Shown piece after piece: positions 17,776 through 25,674 of a stretch of DNA of 64,000 bases (positions are counted from its first letter, which is position 1; each line of letters begins with the position of its first letter). Made by a program: the position numbers and the translations under genes. This DNA comes from Candidatus Polarisedimenticola svalbardensis (GTDB lineage: Bacteria; Acidobacteriota; Polarisedimenticolia; Polarisedimenticolales; Polarisedimenticolaceae). The stretch spans positions 62,001-126,000 of the forward strand of contig JACXWD010000002.1 in NCBI GenBank assembly GCA_014764515.1, read 5' to 3'. The notes beneath the pieces are model-generated. The model was not told where the DNA came from and ran no database searches. It saw nothing but the letters and a program-made list of their open reading frames with translations.

Positions 17776-17897
17776 GGAGACAGTAGCTGTTCTCCCTGAA
17801 GGACTCGGCGGGGCAACCCCCTCCGAGCTTCCGGCCTATTTCCAGGGTATGTTTATTGCATGATCCAGTACCGGAACGGCCAGGCCGGAGGTGACCG
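17776..17897 (+). promoter_or_regulatory. Structured 5' leader of the PEGA gene with SD-sequestering helix
   Basis: Three helices follow one another. First, 17776-17795: GGAGACAG, loop TAG, CTG-T-TCTCC (8 bp, one bulge). Second, 17804-17827: CTCGG-C-GGGG-CAA-CCCC-CT-CCGAG. Third, starting on the very next base, 17828-17837 CTTCCGGCCT pairs with 17882-17891 AGGCCGGAGG over 10 bp (one G-U). The 3' strand of the last helix contains GGAGG, the Shine-Dalgarno 6 nt before the ATG. I could not match it to a known riboswitch class by eye. The transcription start is not located, so whether the full leader is transcribed is an inference. Confidence 0.4.
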
Positions 17898-18911
17898 ATG
17901 ACAGAAAACAGATCCGCTCGAAAATTCGGGAGGTTCATGACAGTGGTCGTGATCCTGTTCCTGGCCGCCGGCGGATTGTCCGTCCTGGCCGGCAGCGCCA
18001 AGCGCTCCAGGCCGTCCGGATCCGGGAGCGGCGGCAGCAGCGCCAGGCCCTCGGCTTCGATTGCAGGCCCGAGCCGGCCGGGTAACAGCCCCGGTGGCAC
18101 CAGCACCCGGGTATCCGGTCGGGCCGGTTACGGCTACGGTCACGGAGGCTATCACCACGGTGGTTACTCCTACTATCCCGGGGGCTGGTACGGCGGATAC
18201 GGCGGTTATGGCTGGCCTTACGGTTACGGCTGGTACGGCGGCTACGGCTGGCCGTACGGCCTCGGCTGGTATGGCGGCTACGGTCCTTACGCCGGGACTC
18301 GTTATCGCATGGTCACTGTGGCCGTGAGCCCCAACCAGAATGCTCCCGCCGTTCTGGAGACCGATATCCATCCGAAAAAGGCGCACCTGATTCTGGATGG
18401 CGACGATCTGGGCAAGGTGAAATATTTCAACGGCAACTGGGATCGGCTGCCGCTCTCCCCAGGTCAGCACAAACTGGTGTTTGCGGCCGAGGGTTATCGC
18501 ACCCTGAGGGTTGAGATGGAGGCGGAGCCGGGTCGGTTCTACCGTCTCGACTATCGTATGGAAAAGGGCGAAGGGGAGGATCCCAGATCAATGGCCCTGC
18601 CCCGTGCCGCTCCGAAAAAGGCGGCTGCCGAAACGAACGTGCGCATGGAGATGGACACCGGTGAGAGGTCCGGCCTGTCTCGCGGCCTGCTCAGGATCCG
18701 TGTTGTTCCGGGGGATGCCGCTGTCTATCTGGACGGCGAGTTCCTGGGTCGAGGCGAAGAACTCGCCCGGCTTCACGGCGCACTGCCGGTTGCCGCCGGT
18801 GTTCACCGGGTGGAGATCGTCCGTCCCGGCTTCCATTCAAAGACCCTGGAAGTCGATGTGCCGGAAGGTGGCGATGCGTTGCGAATCGAGGAGGAGTTGG
18901 ACAGGGAATAG
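17898..18911 (+). CDS. Exported PEGA-domain protein with Gly-Tyr-Trp repeats
   Basis: 337 residues. A signal peptide or membrane anchor (FGRFMTVVVILFLAAGGLSVLAGS) is followed by a Ser/Gly/Pro-rich linker, a Gly/Tyr/Trp/His-rich stretch (residues about 75-135), and two PEGA domains: HPKKAHLILDGDDLGKVKYF (about 155-215) and a C-terminal one with RIRVVPGDAAVYLDGEFLGR (about 265-335). PEGA domains are surface or periplasmic beta modules with likely wall or protein-binding roles. ATG at 17898 has GGAGG 6 nt upstream. It lies divergent from the M50 protease and ends 17 nt from the convergent IHF/HU gene. Molecular function unknown. Confidence 0.85.
   Translation: MTENRSARKFGRFMTVVVILFLAAGGLSVLAGSAKRSRPSGSGSGGSSARPSASIAGPSRPGNSPGGTSTRVSGRAGYGYGHGGYHHGGYSYYPGGWYGGYGGYGWPYGYGWYGGYGWPYGLGWYGGYGPYAGTRYRMVTVAVSPNQNAPAVLETDIHPKKAHLILDGDDLGKVKYFNGNWDRLPLSPGQHKLVFAAEGYRTLRVEMEAEPGRFYRLDYRMEKGEGEDPRSMALPRAAPKKAAAETNVRMEMDTGERSGLSRGLLRIRVVPGDAAVYLDGEFLGRGEELARLHGALPVAAGVHRVEIVRPGFHSKTLEVDVPEGGDALRIEEELDRE
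18183..18290 (+). repeat. Tandem coding repeat encoding GWYGGYG(WPYG) units
   Basis: Three degenerate in-frame copies of a GGCTGGTACGGCGGCTACGGC-like unit encode units of 15, 12 and 9 residues, each beginning GWYGGYG; the first two continue to WPYG. Located between the signal peptide linker and the first PEGA domain. Confidence 0.85.
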
Positions 18912-18928
18912 TCCCGGTCCGCTTGCGG

Positions 18929-19198
18929 CTATTGCAGGTTGCGGAGGTTCTTCCCCGGTTTAAAGCGTATGGTTTTGCCGGGTGGGATTCGTACTTCGCG
19001 GCCTGTGCGAGGGTTACGACCGATCCCTTTCTTTCGAGGCTTGACCTGGAATACGCCGAACCCGCGCAGTTCGATCCGCTCTCCGTTTTCCATGGCCCGT
19101 TTCATCGCAGCGAAAACGGCTTCCACCGCATCAACAGCTTTGACCTTGGTAATCTTCGCCTCCTCGGCGACCCTGTTGATGATATCGGCCTTGATCAT
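18929..19198 (-). CDS. HU/IHF-family DNA-bending protein
   Basis: 89-residue nucleoid protein that bends DNA as a dimer. N-terminal helices MIKADIINRVAEEAKITKVKA, then ERIELRGFGVFQVKPRKKGIGRNPRTGREVRIPPGKTIRFKPGK, which carries the beta-arm and the proline used for intercalation. The GRNPRTG form is common to both HU and IHF. The ORF track starts at 19228, but AGGAGG lies 7 nt before ATG 19198, so I use the shorter form. Transcribed away from der, with a TTGACG-N17-TAAACT promoter upstream. A second family member is at 29439. Confidence 0.95.
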   Translation of the reverse strand: MIKADIINRVAEEAKITKVKAVDAVEAVFAAMKRAMENGERIELRGFGVFQVKPRKKGIGRNPRTGREVRIPPGKTIRFKPGKNLRNLQ

Positions 19199-19236
19199 CC
19201 GGAGAACCTCCTGAAAACTGTCGGACACACCGGGTA

Positions 19237-19265
19237 AGTTTACGGAGGATGTGAGGTCCCGTCAA
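19237..19265 (-). promoter_or_regulatory. Promoter for the HU/IHF gene
   Basis: Minus-strand TTGACG, 17-nt spacer, TAAACT. Predicted start near 19230 leaves a leader of about 31 nt holding the AGGAGG site. Confidence 0.5.
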
Positions 19266-19363
19266 GGGTGGACGGGGCCTAAACCTAAACATTTAATGCA
19301 CTTAGCCGGACTATGCTTGTGGCGCCGTTCAACGGGTGCTAGTTTGGGCCGAGGAGTCCCGAC

Positions 19364-20722
19364 GTGAAAATGCCTTTGGTAGCCATTGTGGGCGCGCCCA
19401 ACCTCGGCAAGAGCACCCTGTTCAACCGGCTTGTAGGCTGGCGGAAGGCGATAGTCACCGATGAGCCGGGGGTCACCCGCGACCGGAATTACGGAGAGGT
19501 CCGGGACGAGCAGTACCCGTTCCGCCTGGTAGACACAGGCGGCCTGACTCCCAGAACCGCGGCGCCGTTCGCCGGCGAAATCATGGAACAGGCCGAGGCG
19601 GCCATCGACGAGGCGGCATGTGTGGTTTTTGTTGTGGACGCCCGGGCAGGGGCCACCGCGGTGGATCACGAGGTGGCGGCCTGGCTGAGGCGCAAGGGAA
19701 AACCGATCATCCTTGTGGCAAACAAGGCGGACACGCCGACCAAGGATGATCTGGCCCACGACCTGTACGATCTTAACCTGGGCGAGGCGATCCCGGTTTC
19801 CGCCGCCCACGGCCGGGGAATGGATCTCCTGCTGGAGGCGGTGGCGGAACGGATAGCGGACGAGTTCGCAGGTGCCGTTGATTCCCTCACGGCTGAAGAA
19901 AACGGCGATGAGGGTGAAGAACCGGAACATGCGATCCGGATCGCAATCGTGGGCCGGCCGAACGTCGGCAAATCCTCGGTGCTGAACAGGCTGCTGGGTG
20001 AGGACAGGGTCATGGTCAGTGACGTGGCAGGCACGACCAGGGATTCCATCGACACCGAACTGACCCACGGCGATCGAACCTATCGTGTTATCGACACCGC
20101 CGGGATACGCCGCAAGGGGAGGGTCCGGCTCTCGGCGGAAGCGTCATCTGTGGTTCTTGCTCGCAAGAGCATGGAGCGCGCGGATGTGGCGATCCTGGTG
20201 TTGGACGGATCCGAACCGTTTACGGCGCAGGACGCTCACATCGCCGGTTACGCCCGGGACGCCATGAAGCCGACCGCAGTGCTGGTGAACAAATGGGACC
20301 TGCTCGACGAGAGAGAGCAGGCGGCCAAGGACTGGTCCGAGGAGATTCGGTACAAGCTGAAATTCGCCAAGGAAGTTCCTGTCCTGTTCGGCAGCGCCCT
20401 GACCGGCCAGCGCATTATCAAGCTCCTGGATCTGGCAACGACGCTCTACGCTCAGGCAGGCATCCGGATACCGACCGCCGAGCTCAACCGCTGGATCCAG
20501 GAAGTTGCGAAAATGGAACGCGCCGCCCCGGCGCGAGGGAGGAGTATCCGGCTGTTCTACGGCACCCAGACCGGATCCCATCCTCCCAGCATCGTCCTGT
20601 TCTGCAACGATCCCCGGCATGTACATTTTTCCCTGGAGCGGTTCCTCAGGAACAACCTGAGGGAAAGATTCGGATTCGGCGCCGCGCCGATACGGCTGCG
20701 ATTCAAAGGCAGGCGGGAGTAA
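19364..20722 (+). CDS. der: Ribosome-associated GTPase Der (EngA)
   Basis: Double-GTPase needed for 50S subunit maturation. G domain 1 has P-loop GAPNLGKST (residues 10-18, unusual for the canonical GRPNVGKS), G3 DTGG and NKAD; G domain 2 has GRPNVGKSS near residue 197, DTAGIRR and NKWD. The C-terminal KH-like domain ends PIRLRFKGR. An acidic linker (EENGDEGEEPEHA) separates the G domains. 452 residues is normal. GTG at 19364 has GAGGAG about 8 nt upstream; ATG at 19370 is less well placed. Confidence 0.97.
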   Translation: MKMPLVAIVGAPNLGKSTLFNRLVGWRKAIVTDEPGVTRDRNYGEVRDEQYPFRLVDTGGLTPRTAAPFAGEIMEQAEAAIDEAACVVFVVDARAGATAVDHEVAAWLRRKGKPIILVANKADTPTKDDLAHDLYDLNLGEAIPVSAAHGRGMDLLLEAVAERIADEFAGAVDSLTAEENGDEGEEPEHAIRIAIVGRPNVGKSSVLNRLLGEDRVMVSDVAGTTRDSIDTELTHGDRTYRVIDTAGIRRKGRVRLSAEASSVVLARKSMERADVAILVLDGSEPFTAQDAHIAGYARDAMKPTAVLVNKWDLLDEREQAAKDWSEEIRYKLKFAKEVPVLFGSALTGQRIIKLLDLATTLYAQAGIRIPTAELNRWIQEVAKMERAAPARGRSIRLFYGTQTGSHPPSIVLFCNDPRHVHFSLERFLRNNLRERFGFGAAPIRLRFKGRRE

Positions 20723-20765
20723 CCCGACTTTCCGCCCCAACCCGCCAGTACTTGCATAATGGTTA

Positions 20766-20789
20766 TCCGGGGACTATGTTCGCCCCGGA
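20766..20789 (+). other. Hairpin between der and the MglA-like gene
   Basis: TCCGGGG and CCCCGGA form a perfect 7-bp stem around a 10-nt loop. No T-run follows, so it is not a standard terminator; it may end der transcripts with Rho or lie in the leader of the next gene. Confidence 0.4.
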
Positions 20790-20844
20790 AGAAGCATGCG
20801 CGGAATGGATCCGGGCGCCACCTGCATAGGGGAAACGTGTCGTT

Positions 20845-22464
20845 ATGGTGCTTTTTAACTATTCGACCAAGGAACTGACGGCCAAGATCGTCTATTACGG
20901 CCCTGGATTGTGCGGCAAGACCACAAACCTGCAATACATCCACGCCAATCTACCTGGAAATATCAAGGGCAAGATGCTGTCGCTGGCGACCAAGACCGAC
21001 CGGACCTTGTTCTTCGATTTCCTGCCTCTGGATCTGGGCATGATCCGGGGCATGAAAACCCGGGTGCAGCTATACACAGTCCCGGGACAAGTGTTTTACA
21101 ACGAGACACGCAAACTGGTGCTCAAGGGCGCCGACGGGATCGTGTTCGTTGCAGACTCCCAGGAAACCATGGCCGGTGCGAACGTTGAAGCGTTCAAGAA
21201 CCTGGAAGAGAACCTCAGGGCCCACGGCCTGAACCTCTCCGAAATGCCGCATGTCATCCAGTTCAACAAGCGCGACCTTCCTCGGCTGTCCGGAATCGAA
21301 GAAATGAATTCGGCCATCAACCGGTTCAACGCCCCGTTCTATGAATCGGTGGCCACCAGCGGTATCGGTGTCCAGGACACCCTGAAGGCGATAACCAAGC
21401 TGGTCCTGTTGAACCTGACTCAAAAATACGACCCCCGAACCGGTAAAAAAGCGACCCCGGACAAGGTCGAGCCGGCGGTGCCAACGCCGTCGCCGGCGGC
21501 CGGACCGGGCATTTCGATGCCGGTACCGGAACCGCCTGCAGATAGCCCGGGGCTGCCGTTGTCCGCCACGGACCCCGGCATTTCACTGCCGGAGTCCGGA
21601 CTACCACTGTCCGTGTCCGAGCCTGCCGTTGAAGAAAAAGCCCTGCCGCCTTCCATGACCCTGCCCGAACCTCCGGATTTCAGCATCGCAGGGGTCGGTC
21701 CATCGGATCGCGCCAGTTTTGCCGATGCGGATCAGGACACAACTCCCGATTTCGCCGACAGCGATATCGACGACCTGGTAGGCGAGGTCGGAGAGCGGGA
21801 ATTCAGCGCGTCACCGTCCATCGAGGAGCCCGAGCCGGAAGTGGAGGTCTTTGACCTGGGCGAAGAACCGGAAGAAATCGAAGCGGATCCGATCCAACTG
21901 GAGGCGGAGTCGCTGGATGTTCCGGAATCGATTCCGGTGGAAATGTCTCCGCTGGATGCGGAGCCACCGGAGCCGGAATCGATAGCGTTCGACCCGCCGG
22001 CGCCGACGCCGACCGTGGTCGCACCTGAACCATCTTTCCCCTCCGTAGCCGATTTACAGGTTGATCGCAATTTCGACCCGGACTGGAAAACCGAACCGCT
22101 TACTTCGTCTCTTCCCGACCCGCCGGCTGAAGACGGGCCGCTGGACCTTCCTTCCGTCGAGACCTTCGACATTCCGGACCAGACCCCGGAACCGCCATCC
22201 GGGCCGGAACAGATCGAATGGAACCCCGAGCCGGAAGCAGCCGACACCCCGGACGAAGTCGAGGTCGTGGAGGCTGCTGAAGAAACCGTTCGCCTCACCG
22301 ACGTGGTTGAAGACAATACCCTGTTCGCCGATCCGGGCCTGGATATCGTTAAGCTGGCCGCAGGCGGCGTCACCGAAATCGTTCTCCCGGTGGAGCTCGG
22401 TACCGGTGCCGAACGCAAGCGGTTCAAGCTCTCCCTGAACCTCCGTCTGGACCACGTCGAGTAG
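20845..22464 (+). CDS. MglA-like small GTPase with long acidic Pro-rich tail
   Basis: Residues 1-195 are a full MglA domain: P-loop GPGLCGKTTNLQYIH (19-33), switch segment YTVPGQVFYNETRKLVLKGA, ADSQ, and specificity motif NKRDLP. MglA is a Ras-like polarity switch controlling motility and cell polarity. Residues about 196-500 are acidic low-complexity sequence rich in Pro, Glu, Asp and Ser, probably disordered, and the chain ends in an ordered-looking segment (DIVKLAAGGVTEIVLPVELG ... LSLNLRLDHVE). Canonical MglA is about 195 residues, so this is an extended form. No MglB (its GTPase-activating partner) is adjacent. Confidence 0.9.
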   Translation: MVLFNYSTKELTAKIVYYGPGLCGKTTNLQYIHANLPGNIKGKMLSLATKTDRTLFFDFLPLDLGMIRGMKTRVQLYTVPGQVFYNETRKLVLKGADGIVFVADSQETMAGANVEAFKNLEENLRAHGLNLSEMPHVIQFNKRDLPRLSGIEEMNSAINRFNAPFYESVATSGIGVQDTLKAITKLVLLNLTQKYDPRTGKKATPDKVEPAVPTPSPAAGPGISMPVPEPPADSPGLPLSATDPGISLPESGLPLSVSEPAVEEKALPPSMTLPEPPDFSIAGVGPSDRASFADADQDTTPDFADSDIDDLVGEVGEREFSASPSIEEPEPEVEVFDLGEEPEEIEADPIQLEAESLDVPESIPVEMSPLDAEPPEPESIAFDPPAPTPTVVAPEPSFPSVADLQVDRNFDPDWKTEPLTSSLPDPPAEDGPLDLPSVETFDIPDQTPEPPSGPEQIEWNPEPEAADTPDEVEVVEAAEETVRLTDVVEDNTLFADPGLDIVKLAAGGVTEIVLPVELGTGAERKRFKLSLNLRLDHVE

Positions 22465-22532
22465 AGTCGTTCTCCCGGCAGACCGGTTCGACTGCGGGAC
22501 CCGGGGGTGAGACAATGTTCGTGGAGGACGAA

Positions 22533-23411
22533 GTGCTTACGTGCAGAACGGTTGCGCGGACATTGGGTATATGCCTGCTGGCTCTGGTCGCAGCCGGCCA
22601 GGCTGCTGCCGGTGGACGGAACTACTACGAGTGGACCGCCGTGGCGCCGGATGTGGTGATTGCGAAAATTCTCGGCGAAGAAGGCCGGTCTCCCATAGCC
22701 GTTGCCGAGCAGGTCCTGAAAGGCGACCTGGCCCCCGGCCAGGAGTTTCTGGTCGATCTCAGGACTGCCAACAAATCCCGTTTGTCGCACCGTGCCAAGC
22801 TGCGTCTGCTCCATGGCGAACGCTACCTCCTGCTCCTGGAACACGACCCGGCAGGGCGGCGTCCATGGCCTCTTTACAGCCTGGTGCGAGGCGTGGACGG
22901 CGCCGAAGAACTTCCCCGAGAGGGTGAGGAGGCCCTTCTGGATGCGCTCCGGACCTTCCTGGTTCTTCACGAGATCGAAGACCATGACCGGTTGTGGGAG
23001 CGCCATTCCGACCTGCTGGAATCGGTCAATCCGATTGTGTTGCGCACCATTCTGGACCAGTACGTCAAGTTCAGCCGCGGTCTGCCTGCACTGATCCCGT
23101 CGATCCTGCCCCTGGCAGCCCACCCGGCGCCGGATGTCCGCTCCGGTGCGGTGACGCTGATCGGGCAGATTTACCGGGACCGGGAGATGGGACCGGAAGG
23201 GGATGACTCCGGTGTCGAGGGAGAGCTGATCGCCCTGGCCCGGCGGGATCCTGCCGTGGATGTGCGTGTCGCCGCCACCATCGCGGTGGCCCGGCTTCCC
23301 GGGGAAGGGCCGGTTCGGATCCTGCAGCAGATTTCACGCGAAGACCCGGACCAGCTGGTGCGTTATACGGCCCAGAAGCTGTTGCTGGAGGCTCAGGATA
23401 ATGAGCGTTGA
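22533..23411 (+). CDS. Exported protein with HEAT-like repeats, function unknown
   Basis: 292 residues from GTG 22533 (GGAGGA upstream); the track's ATG at 22515 is in frame and gives 18 more bases but a poorer signal peptide context. The N terminus TCRTVARTLGICLLALVAAGQAAAG is a signal peptide. Residues about 25-125 are beta-rich, resembling a small OB- or TIMP-like domain (VIAKILGEE ... HGERYLLLLE). The C-terminal 130 residues contain helical pairs with the HEAT signature (HPAPDVRSGAVTLIGQIY, RDPAVDVRVAATIAVARL, ISREDPDQLVRYTAQKLLLE). I cannot name a function. Confidence 0.75.
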   Translation: MLTCRTVARTLGICLLALVAAGQAAAGGRNYYEWTAVAPDVVIAKILGEEGRSPIAVAEQVLKGDLAPGQEFLVDLRTANKSRLSHRAKLRLLHGERYLLLLEHDPAGRRPWPLYSLVRGVDGAEELPREGEEALLDALRTFLVLHEIEDHDRLWERHSDLLESVNPIVLRTILDQYVKFSRGLPALIPSILPLAAHPAPDVRSGAVTLIGQIYRDREMGPEGDDSGVEGELIALARRDPAVDVRVAATIAVARLPGEGPVRILQQISREDPDQLVRYTAQKLLLEAQDNER

Positions 23412-23415
23412 ATGA

Positions 23416-23444
23416 TTGACCCGGGCATCCGGGGTGCCTATTCT
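23416..23444 (+). promoter_or_regulatory. Promoter for the cNMP-FHA gene
   Basis: TTGACC, exactly 17 nt, TATTCT. Predicted start near 23451 gives a 33-nt leader to the ATG at 23484, which supports that start over the track's 23412. Confidence 0.5.
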
Positions 23445-23483
23445 GTCCCACCGAATGCAGATCACCGGGGAAACGAGGTAGGC

Positions 23484-24254
23484 ATGGCAAGTCATCCGTT
23501 TCAGAATTTCATGGTGCGATACGGCGGCGGCGAGCGCATTTTCACCGAAGGTGAACTGGCGGCCAACATGTACATCGTACAGTCGGGCAAGGTCCGCATG
23601 TTCCGGATCATGGAAGATGAAAAACGGATCCTTGGCGAGATGGAGAAGGGCGACTTTTTCGGAGAGATGTCCATTCTGGAAGGGTTGCCTCGAACGTTTT
23701 CAGCCGAAGCACTCGAGGATGTGGAACTGATCGAAATCAATTCCATGACCTTCGATAAAATGATCAAGGGCAACATCGAGATCGCCATACGGATGCTCAG
23801 GAAGCTGTCCATCCGTTGCCGTGAACTTGAACGGCGGATCATGGAGGTTCACCCGGCCGCCGGCAAGGGGCCTTCCCAGCCCGGCCCGTCCGGTGTGTCC
23901 AGGCCGGTCTCGACCGCTGATGGCGACTCCGGGCTGCGGCTGGTGGAAGAGACCGAAGACAACCCTGTCGTCTTCCAGTTTGAAGGTCCGACAATCCTGG
24001 TGGGACGATACGATCCTGTGACCGAGATGCGGCCCGACGTGGACCTGACCCAGCTGGACCTCAAGCGCAGCGTGTCCCGAAGACATGCTCTGCTTCAGGA
24101 ATCCGACGAGGGATTTACCATCACCGAAGAAGTCGGAGCCCTCAACGGCACGTCGGTGAACGGCGAGAAGCTGGTCACCGGTAAGCCCCACCCGATTGCG
24201 GACGGAGATGTCCTCAGCTTCGGCATGGTCAAGCTCTTGTTCAGGACGTCCTGA
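23484..24254 (+). CDS. Cyclic-nucleotide-binding domain fused to FHA domain
   Basis: 256 residues from ATG 23484 (GAGGTA upstream). Residues 1-115 are a Crp/Fnr-type effector domain with phosphate-binding cassette FFGEMSILEGLPRTFSAEA (Glu and Arg kept). A linker rich in Pro, Gly and Ser follows. Residues about 165-255 are an FHA phosphothreonine-binding domain: ILVGRYD, SVSRRHALLQ, LNGTSVNGEKL. There is no helix-turn-helix, so this is a signalling adaptor and not a Crp regulator. FHA partners are usually Ser/Thr kinases; none is in the window. Its TGA overlaps the next ATG (TGATG). Confidence 0.9.
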   Translation: MASHPFQNFMVRYGGGERIFTEGELAANMYIVQSGKVRMFRIMEDEKRILGEMEKGDFFGEMSILEGLPRTFSAEALEDVELIEINSMTFDKMIKGNIEIAIRMLRKLSIRCRELERRIMEVHPAAGKGPSQPGPSGVSRPVSTADGDSGLRLVEETEDNPVVFQFEGPTILVGRYDPVTEMRPDVDLTQLDLKRSVSRRHALLQESDEGFTITEEVGALNGTSVNGEKLVTGKPHPIADGDVLSFGMVKLLFRTS

Positions 24255-24835
24255 TGCCGGGCCGGAAAATCGCTGCCGTGCTTATGGCGCTGACGGCGAT
24301 CCTTCCGGCAGCAGCCGGCCCGAGTCCGGCGGGACCTGCGCTGGTAGTTGAGGTGCTGTACGGACCGGAAGGCGGGCCAGACAGGTTCCGGACCGATTTT
24401 GAAGACGAACTCCTCCTGAATCTCAGGTCCCGCGGTTGTTTCGGGGCGATCCTGGCCGGCGGCGAAGGGGGAGACGTTCTGTTCCGCGTGGTTCTCGAGG
24501 CCCCGCTGGAAGAAGAACTCAATACGCTGTCCCTGGCAGGCTCCATCCGTAACGAGGATGAAATGGGCACCTCCAGCACCACCAGCAGTATTCGCATCCA
24601 TGCCGACATGGAGATTGTCGTGACCGCATCCGGGGAACTGTTCAGGAGCAAGCGGATCCGGGGCCAGGCGTCTTACCGGCCGACATTTGCATGGGAAGAC
24701 GGCTCGGTGAAGTCGAGGGACGACTTGATCCGGGACTTTGCGGCCCAGATGGCCGGTTATGCCTGCAAGGCCAACGGCAAGAAACTCAGGAAGAAGCTGG
24801 CCGGCAAGGGTTCGGAGCCGTCCCCGATTCGTTGA
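24254..24835 (+). CDS. Exported protein of unknown function
   Basis: 193 residues, with a signal peptide (RKIAAVLMALTAILPAAAG). The mature part resembles small lipoprotein-like assembly factors in pattern only: ALVVEVLYG, LAGSIRNEDEMGTSSTTSSIRIHADMEIVVTASG, then LIRDFAAQMAGYACKANGKKL. There is no cysteine directly after the signal sequence, so it is probably not a lipoprotein. Translationally coupled to the cNMP-FHA gene by TGATG. No family recognised. Confidence 0.7.
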   Translation: MPGRKIAAVLMALTAILPAAAGPSPAGPALVVEVLYGPEGGPDRFRTDFEDELLLNLRSRGCFGAILAGGEGGDVLFRVVLEAPLEEELNTLSLAGSIRNEDEMGTSSTTSSIRIHADMEIVVTASGELFRSKRIRGQASYRPTFAWEDGSVKSRDDLIRDFAAQMAGYACKANGKKLRKKLAGKGSEPSPIR

Positions 24836-24860
24836 CCCTCCCGTACCCCCATGTTAGAGT
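24832..24860 (+). promoter_or_regulatory. Promoter for scpA-scpB, probably leaderless
   Basis: TTGACC, 17 nt, TAGAGT. The -10 ends 10 nt before the scpA ATG, so the transcript should start about 3-4 nt before the codon. No Shine-Dalgarno is present there. Confidence 0.5.
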
Positions 24861-24870
24861 TCCCCGCCTT

Positions 24871-25671
24871 ATGGAAATCGAGCCCAACACCGGTCCCGCC
24901 GAAGAGAGTCCCGCCGAGGGCTCCTCGGAGGCATACCGAATCCACGTCGAGGGGTTCGATGGTCCGCTGGACCTGCTGCTGCATCTGGTCCGGATCAACG
25001 AAGTCGATCTTGCCGACATTCCGATCCTGACCATCACCGAGCAGTACAACCAGTATCTCAGCCTGATGCGGGAGATGAACCTCGAGATAGCAGGGGAGTA
25101 CCTGGTCATGGCGGCGACCCTGATGCATATCAAGTCCCAGTCCCTGTTGCCGCCGGACCCGACAACGGAAGACGAAGAGGGCGCCGAGGACCCGCGGACC
25201 GAGCTGGCCCAGCAGCTCCAGGAATACCAGAAATACAAACAGGCTGCTGAAACGCTGCAGGCGATGGACAACCGCCGAACATTGATCTGGGTCCGGGAGG
25301 ACGGTGTTCCGGAAGAATTCGCCGGTGAAGAGCTGTTGACCGTTGACCTGTTTGACCTGATCGGATCGTTCAAAAAAATGCTGGGGCGCCTGGACGAAGA
25401 GTCCCGGCTGCGCATGAAGAAAGACTCGGCGTCCGTGGCCGACAAGATCACCTGGCTGACCGAACTCCTTGAAGAGCAGACCACGATTTCGCTGAACGCC
25501 CTTCTCGAGACGCTGGACGTCAGGCAGGAACGGATCGCCGCATTCCTGGCGGTTCTGGAAATGATGCGGTTGCGCCTGATCATCGTGTTCCAGAGGAAAC
25601 TGGTTGGCGAAATCCGCGTCGCAAGGGCCGAGGACCTGGAGCCCGGGCCACCTGCAGGCGAAGGAGAGTGA
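24871..25671 (+). CDS. scpA: Segregation and condensation protein A
   Basis: Kleisin that bridges SMC heads in the chromosome-condensing SMC-ScpAB complex. The track's ORF starts at 24691 in a shadow; ATG 24871 gives 266 residues with the family opening YRIHVEGFDGPLDLLLHLVRINEVDLADIPILTITEQY (SMC-neck-binding helices) and a C-terminal winged helix (TISLNALLETLDVRQERIAAFLAVLEMMRL). The acidic middle (PTTEDEEGAEDPRTELAQQL) is the ScpB-binding linker. smc itself is not in the window. Confidence 0.96.
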   Translation: MEIEPNTGPAEESPAEGSSEAYRIHVEGFDGPLDLLLHLVRINEVDLADIPILTITEQYNQYLSLMREMNLEIAGEYLVMAATLMHIKSQSLLPPDPTTEDEEGAEDPRTELAQQLQEYQKYKQAAETLQAMDNRRTLIWVREDGVPEEFAGEELLTVDLFDLIGSFKKMLGRLDEESRLRMKKDSASVADKITWLTELLEEQTTISLNALLETLDVRQERIAAFLAVLEMMRLRLIIVFQRKLVGEIRVARAEDLEPGPPAGEGE

Positions 25672-25674
25672 TCC

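Noticed and set aside
17796-17830. PEGA leader as a known glycine or c-di-GMP-I riboswitch because of GAAGGAC and GGGGCAACCCC
   Set aside because: The motifs occur in the wrong order and the required partners (CUCUCAGG...AAAGGAC for glycine; GACGCAAAGCC for GEMM-I) are missing.
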